Shown here: piece by piece, positions 12,954-21,798 of the stretch | Numbering within the stretch: position 1 is the stretch's first letter | Layout of the letters: each line of letters opens with the position of its first letter | NCBI RefSeq assembly: GCF_008122265.1 | Contig: NZ_CP043042.1 | Coordinates: 992,001 to 1,056,000 of the forward strand | Length of the DNA stretch: 64,000 nucleotides | Source of the DNA: Marinobacter fonticola | GTDB lineage: Bacteria; Pseudomonadota; Gammaproteobacteria; Pseudomonadales; Oleiphilaceae | Direction: 5' to 3' | Made by a program: the position numbers and the translations under genes | The notes under the pieces: model-generated | Told to the model about the DNA's origin: nothing | What the model saw: only the letters and a program-made list of their open reading frames with translations | Databases searched by the model: none

Positions 12954-13444
12954 TGGCCCTGGAAACACCCTATCTAGAAATCGGCCGGTTATCGCGATCG
13001 ATTCGTCCACTTGAGCTAGCTGACCTTGGCGACGTGTTGGAAATCGAACGCACTGGCTACTCGCATCCCTGGAGCGAGGGCGTCTTTCGCGACTGCTTTC
13101 GTCCCGATTATCGCCTCTGGGCTTTGACTGGATTTGAGAGGTTGCGGGGCTATGCCATTGTTGCCCACCTCTTTGACGAGGCGCACCTACTCAACCTTTG
13201 CGTTGCAGAGCATTCGCGTCGATCTGGTGCTGGGCGCATGTTGCTTCGTTTTCTGATCAAGACTGTTTTCGACGAAGGGATGGATCGCCTGATTCTTGAG
13301 GTGCGGCGTTCCAACGCGCCTGCCATCGCGCTCTATGAATCGGAAGGATTCTCCGTGATAGGCGAGCGACCAGGTTACTACCCAGGCACGATAGAGCGAG
13401 AAGACGCACTGGTCTTCGCTGTCGAGTCGATGAAGGGACGATAA
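12953..13444 (+). CDS. rimI: Ribosomal protein S18 alanine N-acetyltransferase
   Basis: This GNAT-family enzyme acetylates the N-terminal alanine of ribosomal protein S18 using acetyl-CoA. The start at 12953 overlaps the upstream TGA and is preceded by GGAG. The 163-residue product shows the acetyl-CoA pyrophosphate-binding motif RRSGAGRMLL (motif A), ILEVRRSNAPAIALYESEGF (motif B) and GERPGYY, which carry the catalytic glutamate and tyrosine region typical of RimI. It is slightly longer at the N-terminus than E. coli RimI (148 residues). The tight overlap indicates translational coupling with the HolD-like gene. Confidence 0.9.
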   Translation: MALETPYLEIGRLSRSIRPLELADLGDVLEIERTGYSHPWSEGVFRDCFRPDYRLWALTGFERLRGYAIVAHLFDEAHLLNLCVAEHSRRSGAGRMLLRFLIKTVFDEGMDRLILEVRRSNAPAIALYESEGFSVIGERPGYYPGTIEREDALVFAVESMKGR

Positions 13445-13445
13445 A

Positions 13446-14105
13446 ATGGGGTTGACGCCCGATCTCGTCGGGGCAGGCTGGCTCTGGTTGATGAATCTGG
13501 TCCTGGTCATCGTAGTTGGTTTGTCGATATGGCATGCGGACTGGGCTCAACTTGCCGTGGAGCGGTCGCTGCAGCATAGCGTGTTTGCAGCCGCCGTTTT
13601 GCTAATGCTGGTTTGGCAGATGCGGGCAGGTTTGTCCCCGGGCTTGACCATCCATATTTTTGGCATTACCGCTGTAACGCTCATGCTGGGGTGGGCTTTT
13701 GCGATTCTTGCCGGCACCGTAGCTTTGGTGTTCATGGTCATTCTCGGCAAGGAATCGCTGATCATGCTGGGTGTGAATGGGATTATCACGGTCGCTATTC
13801 CGGCATTCGTCAGCTATGGAATTATGCTATGGGAGCGTAGCCGTGGCTTCCGCAATTTTTTCGCCTACCTCTTTGTCTGCGGTTTCTTTGGCGCGGCCAT
13901 TGCCGTGGCTTCGGCGGGCCTGTGCATGGTTTTTCTGCTGTGGGTTTTTGGCGTTTATGATTGGGAAACCTTGGTTCATGAGTACGTCCGTTACCTGCCG
14001 CTGATCATGCTGCCAGAGGCTTTTGTCAACGGTACGGTGACGTCCGGTCTAATGGTCTTCCATCCTCAGCGCCTGCTGACTCTGGATGAAAGTCGATATC
14101 TGTGA
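13446..14105 (+). CDS. CbiM-like ECF transporter permease family membrane protein
   Basis: The 219-residue product is almost entirely hydrophobic with six or seven predicted membrane segments. The segment SPGLTIHIFGITAVTLMLGW (residues ~59-78) resembles the N-terminal histidine region of CbiM/NikM substrate-binding subunits of cobalt/nickel ECF transporters. Homologues in pseudomonads are annotated as energy-coupling factor ABC transporter permease. No ATPase or CbiQ partner lies nearby, so any transport role is unproven. It starts 1 bp after rimI, with GAAGGGA as ribosome-binding site, and so belongs to the same operon. It ends 111 bp before prfC. Confidence 0.6.
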   Translation: MGLTPDLVGAGWLWLMNLVLVIVVGLSIWHADWAQLAVERSLQHSVFAAAVLLMLVWQMRAGLSPGLTIHIFGITAVTLMLGWAFAILAGTVALVFMVILGKESLIMLGVNGIITVAIPAFVSYGIMLWERSRGFRNFFAYLFVCGFFGAAIAVASAGLCMVFLLWVFGVYDWETLVHEYVRYLPLIMLPEAFVNGTVTSGLMVFHPQRLLTLDESRYL

Positions 14106-14216
14106 TTGTTCGCCGTTCGTCGCTATCTTCGGTGTCTGACGTTCGCTTCATCGACCGGCAGAATTTATAATGCGCTGCTTTCCATTCCATTTGCGTCAAA
14201 TCAGGCTGTTAATACT

Positions 14217-15797
14217 ATGACCACGCTTTCTGCGGAAATCGAAAAGCGTCGGACGTTTGCGATCATCTCGCACCCGGACGCCGGTAAAACCACCATCACC
14301 GAGAAGGTCTTGCTGTTCGGTAAAGCGCTTCAAAAAGCAGGGACCGTCAAAGGCAAAAAATCCGGTCAGCACGCCAAATCCGACTGGATGGAAATGGAAA
14401 AGGAGCGGGGCATTTCGGTGACTACCTCCGTGATGCAATTTCCATATGAAGACAAGCTGGTCAACCTGCTGGATACGCCGGGACACGAGGATTTCTCGGA
14501 AGATACCTACCGTACCCTTACTGCGGTGGATGCCTGCCTGATGGTGATTGATAGTGCCAAAGGCGTTGAGGAACGCACCATCAAATTGATGGAGGTGACG
14601 CGTCTGCGCGATACCCCGATTCTCACATTCATGAACAAGCTCGACCGGGATACTCGCGATCCGATTGAACTCATGGATGAAGTGGAGGACATTCTTAAGA
14701 TTGCATGCGCTCCGGTGACCTGGCCCATTGGTATGGGCAAGAATTTTAAGGGCGTGTATCACCTACTGCGCGATGAGGTGGTGCTCTACCAGTCTGGTCA
14801 GGGGCATACGATTCAAGAACGCCGGGTTGTCAGTGGGTTGGACAATCCCGAGCTGGATGAGGCGATTGGCGCCTATGCTCAGGATTTGAGAGATGAAATT
14901 GAGTTGGTTAAGGGTGCCTCCCATGAGTTCGACGCCGATGCGTTTCTCAATGGTGAGTTGACGCCGGTGTTCTTCGGGACGGCACTGGGTAACTTTGGGG
15001 TGGATCATATGCTGGATGGGCTTGTCGAGTGGGCACCGTCGCCGCAGCCTCGGAGTACCGACGTCCGGAAAGTGGTGCCTACTGAAGAGGGCTTTTCCGG
15101 GTTTGTATTCAAAATTCAGGCAAATATGGATCCCCAGCATCGTGACCGCGTTGCGTTCCTGCGAATCGTATCGGGTAAGTACAGTCAAGGCATGAAAACA
15201 CGGCATGTGCGTATTGGTAAGGATGTCCGTGTAGCTGACGCCTTGACCTTTATGGCGGGTGACCGTGAGCAAGCGGAAGAGGCGTATGCCGGTGACATCA
15301 TTGGGTTGCACAACCATGGAACCATTCAGCTCGGCGACACATTCACGGCCGGTGAGGACATGAAATTTACCGGGATTCCGAACTTCGCCCCTGAATTGTT
15401 TCGACGGATTCGTCTCAAGGATCCGCTCAAAGCCAAGCAGTTGCAGAAAGGGTTGGTTCAGTTGTCGGAAGAAGGTGCTGTTCAAGTCTTCCGGCCAATG
15501 AAGAACAATGACCTGATCGTCGGTGCAGTGGGTGTTCTGCAGTTCGACGTCGTGGTGAGTCGTCTTAAAAGCGAATACAAAGTCGATGCCGTTTACGAGC
15601 CCATCAACGTTGCAACCGCCCGCTGGGTAACCTGTGACGATGTGAAAAAGCTAGATGAGTTTGAGCGCAAGGCCTATGACAATCTAGCCTTGGACGGTAG
15701 CGACCGGTTGACCTATATCGCGCCAACCATGGTCAACTTGCAGTTGGCTCAGGAGCGTTACCCGGATGTCCGCTTCAATAAGACGCGGGAACACTAA
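14217..15797 (+). CDS. prfC: Peptide chain release factor 3
   Basis: RF3 is a translational GTPase that removes RF1/RF2 from the ribosome after peptide release. ATG 14217 was chosen because it gives [20 protein letters not shown] and a 526-residue protein, the usual RF3 size; the upstream frame is not conserved. GTPase motifs are SHPDAGKTT (G1), DTPGHEDF (G3) and NKLD (G4). The effector-region [11 protein letters not shown] is also present. Domain II ([20 protein letters not shown]) and domain III follow. No strong Shine-Dalgarno sequence is visible. A 5' gap of 111 bp separates it from the CbiM-like gene. Confidence 0.96.
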   Translation: MTTLSAEIEKRRTFAIISHPDAGKTTITEKVLLFGKALQKAGTVKGKKSGQHAKSDWMEMEKERGISVTTSVMQFPYEDKLVNLLDTPGHEDFSEDTYRTLTAVDACLMVIDSAKGVEERTIKLMEVTRLRDTPILTFMNKLDRDTRDPIELMDEVEDILKIACAPVTWPIGMGKNFKGVYHLLRDEVVLYQSGQGHTIQERRVVSGLDNPELDEAIGAYAQDLRDEIELVKGASHEFDADAFLNGELTPVFFGTALGNFGVDHMLDGLVEWAPSPQPRSTDVRKVVPTEEGFSGFVFKIQANMDPQHRDRVAFLRIVSGKYSQGMKTRHVRIGKDVRVADALTFMAGDREQAEEAYAGDIIGLHNHGTIQLGDTFTAGEDMKFTGIPNFAPELFRRIRLKDPLKAKQLQKGLVQLSEEGAVQVFRPMKNNDLIVGAVGVLQFDVVVSRLKSEYKVDAVYEPINVATARWVTCDDVKKLDEFERKAYDNLALDGSDRLTYIAPTMVNLQLAQERYPDVRFNKTREH

Positions 15798-15832
15798 CGG
15801 ACGCCAGAGCGCTGATATCCATGGAGAACCTC

Positions 15833-16594
15833 ATGCTGGTCGATGCCCACTGCCATTTGGATTACCCGGAATTTGACGGGGAGCGTGCGCAGCTCATCAA
15901 GGCGTGCCACGAACAAGGTATCGACCGTATCGTTATTCCAGGGGTCCGGTCCGCGACCTGGCAGCGGGTGGCCGAGACTGCGTCCGGCGACTCTTCACTG
16001 TTCTACTGTCTGGGTATTCATCCCTGGTATGTTAATGAGCACAGTGAGGAAGATCTCGAACGACTTGAGCAGCAACTGGCAAGTCGATCTCGCCAATGCG
16101 TGGCGCTGGGCGAGTGTGGACTAGACCGGCTCCACGGCGATTTGGCTGGCCAAATGCCATGGTTCGAGGCCCAGGTGGATATGGCTCAATCGCTTTCGAC
16201 GCCACTGGTTGTTCATTCGGTGCGAACCAATGACGAGGTTGGAGCGGTGCTGCGGAAAAAGCGCTTCGATGGCAGCGTCCTCATCCACGGTTTCTCGGGG
16301 AGCCCCGAACAGGCAAAAAGTTTGGTCGATTCCGGTTGTTTTCTGGGGGTTGGTGGGGTAATTACCTACGCTCGCGCGCGCAAGACACGGCGTGCCCTCG
16401 CGGAGATTCCGCTTGAGCACCTGGTGCTGGAAACCGATGCGCCGGATATGCCACCGGAAGGCCTGGCCAAGGGTGAAAACTCGCCGCTCAAGATTCTCGC
16501 CGTATTCCGAGCTTTATGTGACATGCGGCCAGAACCGGAGGCGCGCATTGCGGAGCAGTTACGGGCAAACGTGGATCGTCTTTACGGCTGGTGA
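15833..16594 (+). CDS. TatD family metal-dependent deoxyribonuclease (YjjV-like)
   Basis: This is a TIM-barrel hydrolase with two-metal DNase activity typical of TatD/YcfH/YjjV. The metal ligands are visible: HCHLD near the N-terminus, the glutamate of LGECGLD, the histidines of VVHSV and IHGFSG, and the aspartate of ETDAPDMPP. Two in-frame ATGs exist. The second (15833) is preferred because GGAGA lies 5-6 bases upstream, inside the first possible codons (15821). The resulting protein has 253 residues. Linkage to prfC and the sequence are closest to E. coli YjjV among the paralogues. Substrate in vivo is unknown. Confidence 0.88.
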   Translation: MLVDAHCHLDYPEFDGERAQLIKACHEQGIDRIVIPGVRSATWQRVAETASGDSSLFYCLGIHPWYVNEHSEEDLERLEQQLASRSRQCVALGECGLDRLHGDLAGQMPWFEAQVDMAQSLSTPLVVHSVRTNDEVGAVLRKKRFDGSVLIHGFSGSPEQAKSLVDSGCFLGVGGVITYARARKTRRALAEIPLEHLVLETDAPDMPPEGLAKGENSPLKILAVFRALCDMRPEPEARIAEQLRANVDRLYGW

Positions 16595-16634
16595 GCGGCT
16601 GCGATCTTCAAAAAAGAGGCAGCACAAACAGGGC

Positions 16635-16663
16635 TTGGCATGGCGGGTTCGTTCATTTATACT
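16635..16663 (+). promoter_or_regulatory. Promoter of rplM-rpsI
   Basis: TTGGCA (16635-16640) and TATACT (16658-16663) are separated by the optimal 17 bp. The 5' untranslated region would be about 145 nt and contains the stem-loop at 16745-16772. Confidence 0.75.
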
Positions 16664-16744
16664 TCGCGCCCTGGCTTTTCAAGGCGATGTGATCATCTCA
16701 GCCCCGAATGATGCAGCGCCACCAAAATATTAGGTCGAAGGTCT

Positions 16745-16772
16745 CCACTAAACGCTAGGCGTTGGTTAGTGG
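16745..16772 (+). promoter_or_regulatory. rplM leader stem-loop (possible L13 autoregulatory site)
   Basis: CCACTAA-ACGC (16745-16755) pairs with GCGT (16759-16762) and TTAGTGG (16766-16772), giving 11 bp with a three-base bulge and a TAG loop. In E. coli, L13 represses its own mRNA through the rplM leader. Whether this structure serves that role here is inferred from position only. Confidence 0.5.
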
Positions 16773-16813
16773 TGGCCTCTAACGTTCGTTTTAAGCGTTA
16801 CAAGGCGGAATCA

Positions 16814-17242
16814 ATGAAGACTCTGAGTGCGAAACCAGAAAGCGTAAAGCGTGACTGGTACGTTGTAGACGCAGCCGGCAAGACGCTGGGTCGTCTGTCA
16901 ACTGAAATCGCCCTTCGTCTGCGGGGCAAGCACAAAGCTGAGTACACCCCTCACGTCGACACGGGTGACTATATTGTCGTGGTCAACGCAGAGAAAGTAC
17001 GCGTTACCGGCAAGAAGGCTTTCGCGAAAAAATATTACCACCACACCGGTTTTCCGGGTGGTATTCGTGAGATCAACTTCGAAAAGCTGATCGATAAGGC
17101 GCCTGAACAGGTTATTGGGCACTCCGTTAAGGGTATGCTGCCGAAGGGACCGCTGGGTCGCGCCATGTTCAAAAAGCTGAAAATCTATGCCGGCGCTGAG
17201 CACCCGCACGCAGCCCAGCAGCCCAAAGAACTCGACATTTAA
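16814..17242 (+). CDS. rplM: 50S ribosomal protein L13
   Basis: The 142-residue product begins [20 protein letters not shown] and shows the L13 signature around [23 protein letters not shown]. The ATG at 16814 gives the standard length. L13 binds 23S rRNA and is an early assembly protein of the large subunit. It is followed by rpsI after 12 bp, the conserved L13-S9 operon. Confidence 0.98.
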   Translation: MKTLSAKPESVKRDWYVVDAAGKTLGRLSTEIALRLRGKHKAEYTPHVDTGDYIVVVNAEKVRVTGKKAFAKKYYHHTGFPGGIREINFEKLIDKAPEQVIGHSVKGMLPKGPLGRAMFKKLKIYAGAEHPHAAQQPKELDI

Positions 17243-17254
17243 CGGAAGGCGAAT

Positions 17255-17647
17255 ATGTCTGTAGCACAAAATTACGGTACTGGTCGCCGCAAAACTTCTA
17301 CGGCGCGCGTATTTATCAAGCCGGGTAGCGGTAGCATCACCATCAACGATTGCACGATCGAGCAGTTCTTTGGTCGCGAGACCCTGCAGATGATCGTTCG
17401 TCAGCCCTTGGTTCTGACCGAGTCCCAAGAGCGTTTTGATATTAAGATCACCGTTGAGGGTGGCGGTACCAGTGGTCAGGCAGGCGCTATTCGCCACGGC
17501 CTGACGCGCGCCCTGATGGACTATGACGAGACGCTGCGTCCGGCGCTACGTCGTGCTGGATATGTGACTCGTGATGCGCGTAGCGTTGAGCGTAAGAAAG
17601 TGGGTCTGCGCAAAGCGCGTAAGCGTCCGCAGTACTCCAAGCGTTAA
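17255..17647 (+). CDS. rpsI: 30S ribosomal protein S9
   Basis: The 130-residue product has the S9 start [20 protein letters not shown] and ends in the basic tail KRPQYSKR, whose terminal arginine reaches the P-site tRNA in the ribosome. GGAAGGCG precedes the ATG. A strong terminator follows. Confidence 0.98.
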   Translation: MSVAQNYGTGRRKTSTARVFIKPGSGSITINDCTIEQFFGRETLQMIVRQPLVLTESQERFDIKITVEGGGTSGQAGAIRHGLTRALMDYDETLRPALRRAGYVTRDARSVERKKVGLRKARKRPQYSKR

Positions 17648-17667
17648 TTCGATTATTCGAATTTGCG

Positions 17668-17699
17668 ACAAAAGCCCGGTTTTTACCGGGCTTTTTTGT
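17668..17699 (+). terminator. Terminator of rplM-rpsI
   Basis: AAAGCCCGGT (17671-17680) pairs with ACCGGGCTTT (17685-17694) around a TTTT loop, continues outward with A-T pairs and ends in a T run to 17697. Confidence 0.95.
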
Positions 17700-17778
17700 G
17701 TCTCAACGATGCGCGTTGCCACGGCGTACGGTGTGCCGCGGGAGAGGCCCGTGGCGCGGCTTGCCGACTTGTAAGGCT

Positions 17779-17797
17779 ATGGTAATTTCATTACCAT
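17779..17797. promoter_or_regulatory. Palindromic operator candidate before petABC
   Basis: ATGGTAAT (17779-17786) and ATTACCAT (17790-17797) form a perfect inverted repeat with a TTC centre. It overlaps possible promoter elements (TTGTAA at 17769-17774 and TACCAT at 17792-17797 with 17-bp spacing). It lies ~90 bp upstream of petA. It does not match the FNR, NsrR or Fur consensus. Confidence 0.55.
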
Positions 17798-17888
17798 TTG
17801 CCCGACTATTTTAGGGTGATGAAGTCCTTTTCGATGTGTGGCGTGACTTTGTGCGTTGCCTCGCATCGCCTGATGGGAGAAAACCATA

Positions 17889-18485
17889 ATGAATAATGGC
17901 GACGTGAGCCAGAGCCGACGCCGATTTTTAATCGGCGCCACTGCTGCGGTGGGGGGTGTCGGTGTCGTTGGCGCGGCCGTGCCTTTTGTAGCGTCCTGGA
18001 ACCCAAGTGCCAGAGCCGAGGCTGCAGGTGCACCGGTTACGGTTAATATCGATAAGATTGAGCCAGGACAGCAGATAACGGTGGAGTGGCGTGGCAAGCC
18101 AGTCTGGATCGTGCGCCGGACCGACGAAATGCTACAAAACATCGAGAAGCTCAACGAGCGCGTCAAGGATCCTCAGTCCGAAACGACGACTCAGCAGCCG
18201 GAATACGTCGAGGGAATCTATCGCTCGCTGAAGCCCGAAGTGGCGGTCCTCGTCGGTATCTGTACTCACTTGGGCTGTGTCCCGAGCTACCGTCCTGAAG
18301 TGGCCCCGGCGGATCTGGGTGAAGACTGGCTGGGCGGTTTCTTCTGTCCTTGTCACGGCTCCCATTACGATCTTGCCGGTCGGGTCTACCAAAGTCAGCC
18401 TGCACCTCTAAATCTAGAAGTGCCGCCCTACCGCTATGACTCCGACACTACCTTGACTGTCGGTCTTGATCCGGAGGCCGCGTAA
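17889..18485 (+). CDS. petA: Ubiquinol-cytochrome c reductase iron-sulfur (Rieske) subunit
   Basis: This is the [2Fe-2S] subunit of the cytochrome bc1 complex, anchored in the inner membrane with its head in the periplasm. The N-terminus carries a twin-arginine signal-anchor ([20 protein letters not shown]). Rieske box 1 is CTHLGC (C125, H127) and box 2 CPCHGSHYD (C153, H156); the remaining cysteines (C130, C155) form the usual disulfide. The 198-residue length matches proteobacterial PetA. A GGGAGA ribosome-binding site precedes the ATG. The stop overlaps the petB start by one base. Confidence 0.97.
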   Translation: MNNGDVSQSRRRFLIGATAAVGGVGVVGAAVPFVASWNPSARAEAAGAPVTVNIDKIEPGQQITVEWRGKPVWIVRRTDEMLQNIEKLNERVKDPQSETTTQQPEYVEGIYRSLKPEVAVLVGICTHLGCVPSYRPEVAPADLGEDWLGGFFCPCHGSHYDLAGRVYQSQPAPLNLEVPPYRYDSDTTLTVGLDPEAA

Positions 18486-19717
18486 TGCAAAAGCTTATTC
18501 AGTGGATTGACGATCGTCTGCCGATCGTAGAAGCCTATAACAAGCATCTGGGCAAGTATTACGCGCCTAAGAACTTTAACGTCTGGTACTTCTTCGGTTC
18601 CCTGGCGTTGCTGGTACTGGTTAACCAGTTGGTAACCGGTATTTGGCTGACCATGAGTTATAACCCTTCGGCTGAAGGCGCTTTCGCGTCGGTCGAGTAC
18701 ATCATGCGTGATGTCCAGTGGGGCTGGCTCCTGCGCTATCTGCATTCCACGGGCGCATCGGCCTTCTTCGTCGTAGTTTATCTCCATATGTTCCGCGGCT
18801 TGATGTATGGCTCCTATCAGAAGCCCCGCGAGCTCATTTGGATTTTCGGTATGCTCATCTACCTCGTGTTGATGGCCGAAGCCTTCATGGGTTACCTGCT
18901 GCCCTGGGGGCAAATGTCCTACTGGGGGGCTCAGGTTATCGTCAACCTGTTTGGTGCGATCCCGGTGATTGGCGATGATTTGTCGCTGTGGATACGAGGC
19001 GACTACTTGATATCGGGAATTACGCTTAACCGTTTCTTCGCGTTGCACGTGATTGCGCTGCCGATTGTTCTGCTGGGCCTGGTGGTGCTGCATATTCTGG
19101 CATTGCACGAAGTGGGTTCGAATAACCCCGATGGCATCGATATCAAGAAGAACAAAGACGAGAACGGTATCCCGAAAGATGGTATTCCGTTCCATCCCTA
19201 CTACTCCGTTCATGACCTGGTCGGTGTAGGGGTCTTCCTGTTCGTGTTCTGTATTGTCGTCTTCTTCTTCCCGGAGATGGGCGGGCTATTCTTGGAGAAG
19301 CCAAATTTCGAGCCGGCTAACTCCCTCAAAACGCCTGAGCACATTGCGCCCGTATGGTATTTCACGCCTTTCTACGCGATGCTGCGTGCGGTAACCGTTG
19401 ATCTGTTCGGCTTGCCCGCGAAATTCTGGGGCGTGGTTGTGATGGGCGCCGCGATTGCCATCTTGTTTGTGCTGCCCTGGCTTGATCGCAGCCCAGTTCG
19501 CTCGATTCGCTACAAGGGGCTTTTGAGCAAGATTGCTCTCGCGATCCTTGTCATCAGCTTCGTTGTCCTGGGCTATTTGGGTATCGTGCCGGCGACTGCC
19601 GGACGCACGCTTCTGGCTCAGGTGCTGACGACGCTGTACTTCCTTTACTTCATTCTGATGCCGTTCTACACGCGGATGGAGAAAACAAAACCGGTTCCGG
19701 AAAGGGTGACAGGCTGA
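18485..19717 (+). CDS. petB: Cytochrome b subunit of the bc1 complex
   Basis: This integral membrane subunit contains the two b hemes and the quinol oxidation and quinone reduction sites. Heme ligands are H87/H188 and H101/H203, in the YLHSTGAS, YLHMFRG, LHVIA and LHILALHEVG segments. The Qo-site motif reads PVWY rather than PEWY, the variant usual in gammaproteobacteria. The 410-residue length indicates a full eight-helix cytochrome b rather than the split b6/subunit IV form. It overlaps petA and petC by one base each, so the three subunits are translationally coupled. Confidence 0.97.
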   Translation: MQKLIQWIDDRLPIVEAYNKHLGKYYAPKNFNVWYFFGSLALLVLVNQLVTGIWLTMSYNPSAEGAFASVEYIMRDVQWGWLLRYLHSTGASAFFVVVYLHMFRGLMYGSYQKPRELIWIFGMLIYLVLMAEAFMGYLLPWGQMSYWGAQVIVNLFGAIPVIGDDLSLWIRGDYLISGITLNRFFALHVIALPIVLLGLVVLHILALHEVGSNNPDGIDIKKNKDENGIPKDGIPFHPYYSVHDLVGVGVFLFVFCIVVFFFPEMGGLFLEKPNFEPANSLKTPEHIAPVWYFTPFYAMLRAVTVDLFGLPAKFWGVVVMGAAIAILFVLPWLDRSPVRSIRYKGLLSKIALAILVISFVVLGYLGIVPATAGRTLLAQVLTTLYFLYFILMPFYTRMEKTKPVPERVTG

Positions 19718-20475
19718 TGAGAAAACTGATTGTTGGTCTTTTCATAATGTGCCTGCCAGCCTTGGGGCTGGCTGTAGGTGGCGCAGGTATTCCGCTCGAT
19801 CATATGGAGCCGGATCACAGCAACAAAGCTTCGCTTCAGCGCGGCGCGGCGATGTTTACTAACTACTGTATGGGCTGCCATTCCATGGAATACGCGCGCT
19901 ACAAGCGTGTCGCTGAAGATTTGGAAATACCTGAAGAGCTATACGAAGACAATATGATCTTCACCGGTGCCAAAATCGGCGAGCTCATGAAAATTGGCAT
20001 GGGCAAAGAAGAGGCTCAGGCTTGGTTTGGTAATCCGCCGCCGGATCTGACTTTGGAGGCGCGCCTGCGGGGTGAAAGCTGGATCTATTCTTACCTGCGT
20101 GGGTTCTATCAGGACGAGTCACGGCCGCTGGGCGTCAACAATGTGGTGTTCTCCAATGTGGGTATGCCGCACGTGCTGGTTGACAAGCAAGGGCTGTGTG
20201 CCGTTGAGCCGCATATTGGGGATGGCGCTAGCGTTGATCCGTTGAGTGGCAATGTGGTCAATGGTTCAGTCTGTCCCGAGTGGGCGATAGAAGGCTCCAT
20301 GACGCCGGGGGAATTTGATATCGCGATGTACGACCTTACAAACTTTCTGTCGTACATGGGGGATCCGGTTAAGCTGGAGCGGGAACGTTTGGGTATTTTC
20401 GTCCTGATCTTTATCGCTATCTTCTTCGTGTTCGCTTACTTGCTCAACCGCGAGTACTGGAAAGACGTACACTAA
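19717..20475 (+). CDS. petC: Cytochrome c1 subunit of the bc1 complex
   Basis: The 252-residue protein has a Sec signal peptide (MRKLIVGLFIMCLPALGLA), a heme-binding CMGCH (C51, C54, H55) and the probable sixth heme ligand M150 in VGMPHVL. A C-terminal membrane anchor (GIFVLIFIAIFFVFAYLL) ends in the cytoplasmic tail NREYWKDVH. It passes electrons from the Rieske protein to soluble cytochrome c. The ATG overlaps the petB TGA by one base. It is the last gene of petABC. Confidence 0.96.
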   Translation: MRKLIVGLFIMCLPALGLAVGGAGIPLDHMEPDHSNKASLQRGAAMFTNYCMGCHSMEYARYKRVAEDLEIPEELYEDNMIFTGAKIGELMKIGMGKEEAQAWFGNPPPDLTLEARLRGESWIYSYLRGFYQDESRPLGVNNVVFSNVGMPHVLVDKQGLCAVEPHIGDGASVDPLSGNVVNGSVCPEWAIEGSMTPGEFDIAMYDLTNFLSYMGDPVKLERERLGIFVLIFIAIFFVFAYLLNREYWKDVH

Positions 20476-20484
20476 AGAATCAGG

Positions 20485-20490
20485 TATAAT
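20485..20490 (+). promoter_or_regulatory. Consensus -10 element between petC and sspA
   Basis: TATAAT lies 10 bases after the petC stop. No -35 element was recognised. A transcript from here would first meet the hairpin at 20506-20540. Confidence 0.4.
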
Positions 20491-20505
20491 TCTGCCCTGC
20501 GAAGT

Positions 20506-20540
20506 GTCCGGCGGGTGAGGGACTCATCCGCTGGACTTTT
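20506..20540 (+). terminator. Hairpin terminator of petABC, or attenuator of sspA
   Basis: GTCCGGCGGGTGAG (20506-20519) pairs with CTCATCCGCTGGAC (20523-20536) over 14 bp with two G-T pairs, followed by TTTT. It could end petABC. It also lies downstream of a TATAAT at 20485, so it might attenuate transcription toward sspA. Confidence 0.7.
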
Positions 20541-20588
20541 GCGTTTAGCCATTTCATCTCTCTGTCTGTGTAATCGTGGAGTAGTTCT

Positions 20589-21218
20589 ATGGGCGTTGTG
20601 ACCAAGCGGTCATCAATGACGTTTTTTTCCGATCCGGCTAGCCACTACAGCCATCGGGTACGTATTGTTCTCGCCGAAAAGGGCGTCACAGTCGACGTCG
20701 TTGACGTGGATCCTGACAACCCGCCGGAGGAGCTCTCCGATCTGAATCCATACAATGCGCTGCCAACTCTGGTTGATCGTGATCTGGTTCTGTATGAGCC
20801 AAATATCATGATGGAATATTTGGACGAGCGCTTCCCGCACCCACCATTGCTCCCGGTGTATCCGGTAGCTAGGGCCAACAGTCGGCTCATGATTCATCGT
20901 ATCCAGAAGGATTGGTGCGGACTCGTTGATCAAATTCTTGCGCAACCTAATGCGAAGGCATCCGAAGCCGCACGTAAAGAGCTTCGTGAGAGTCTGTTAG
21001 CGACCGCGCCGCTGTTTGGTGAAATGCCGTACTTCCTGTCTGAGGAATTCACCATTGTCGACTGTTGTATCGGTCCGATTCTTTGGCGCCTGCCTGCATT
21101 GGGTATCGAACTGCAGGAGAAGCAGGCCAAGCCGCTAATGAAATATATGGAACGGCTGTTCCAGCGTGAAGGTTTCAAGGCGAGCTTATCGGATATTGAA
21201 GAAGATATCCGTAGCTGA
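20589..21218 (+). CDS. sspA: Stringent starvation protein A
   Basis: SspA is an RNA polymerase-associated protein with a glutathione S-transferase fold that lacks GST activity. The N-terminal thioredoxin-like domain includes [16 protein letters not shown] and the [18 protein letters not shown] loop, followed by the helical C-terminal domain with [15 protein letters not shown]. The 209-residue length fits the family. It lies 37 bp upstream of sspB, the conserved sspAB arrangement. In E. coli the protein acts in stationary-phase and acid tolerance and, with phage, in late transcription. Confidence 0.95.
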   Translation: MGVVTKRSSMTFFSDPASHYSHRVRIVLAEKGVTVDVVDVDPDNPPEELSDLNPYNALPTLVDRDLVLYEPNIMMEYLDERFPHPPLLPVYPVARANSRLMIHRIQKDWCGLVDQILAQPNAKASEAARKELRESLLATAPLFGEMPYFLSEEFTIVDCCIGPILWRLPALGIELQEKQAKPLMKYMERLFQREGFKASLSDIEEDIRS

Positions 21219-21255
21219 TCGATAGCTCTAAACTTGCGGCCAAACGGGAGACTCT

Positions 21256-21687
21256 ATGTCAGACAAGGCATTTAGGATGGCGTCCAGCCGACCCTATCTG
21301 GTTCGGGCATTTAACGAATGGATTCTGGATAACAACTGCACACCCTACATTTTAGTCGATGCGGGTGTTCAGGGGGTGCAGGTCCCATCCGAGCATGTCG
21401 CGAACGGTCAGATTGTGTTGAATATCAGCCCGAGCGCAGTGAAGGCACTGATGATTGGTAACAGTGTCCTTGAATTCAGCGCCCGTTTTGGCGGCGTCCC
21501 CATGCAGGTTTCTGTGCCGTTGGTGGCGGTGCTTGCAATCTATGCTCGCGAGAATGGAGAAGGCATGGTGTTTGGTAGTGAGCCTGGCACCCCGGATCCG
21601 GATGGCACGGGTACCGATCCTGAAGAGAGTAGTCGTCAGCCGCCGGAGCGCCCCTCAAGAAAGCCCAGTCTCAAGGTCGTCAAATAG
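21256..21687 (+). CDS. sspB: ClpXP protease specificity-enhancing factor
   Basis: SspB is the adaptor that delivers ssrA-tagged peptides to ClpXP. The substrate-binding domain spans residues ~5-112 (SSRPYLVRAFNEWILDNNCT through PLVAVLAIYAREN). A flexible Pro-, Asp- and Ser-rich linker follows. The C-terminal XB peptide RKPSLKVVK docks on the ClpX zinc domain. CGGGAGA precedes the ATG. It is shorter than the E. coli protein (165 residues), mainly in the linker. Confidence 0.94.
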   Translation: MSDKAFRMASSRPYLVRAFNEWILDNNCTPYILVDAGVQGVQVPSEHVANGQIVLNISPSAVKALMIGNSVLEFSARFGGVPMQVSVPLVAVLAIYARENGEGMVFGSEPGTPDPDGTGTDPEESSRQPPERPSRKPSLKVVK

Positions 21688-21764
21688 ATCTTAGAGCAGG
21701 CTGGCACTTCCTCGAGACGGCAGTTTGAGAAGTTAGGTCGACGCAATCACGAATGGCGCAGCAG

Positions 21765-21791
21765 AAAACCGGCCCGAGGGTCGGTTTTTTT
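21765..21791. terminator. Terminator between sspB and the SIS gene
   Basis: AAAACCGGCCC and GGGTCGGTTTT pair with one G-T pair around a GA loop, followed by a T run to 21791. It serves sspB on the plus strand and, with an A-rich left arm, probably also the converging SIS gene. Confidence 0.85.
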
Positions 21792-21798
21792 GTATGTG

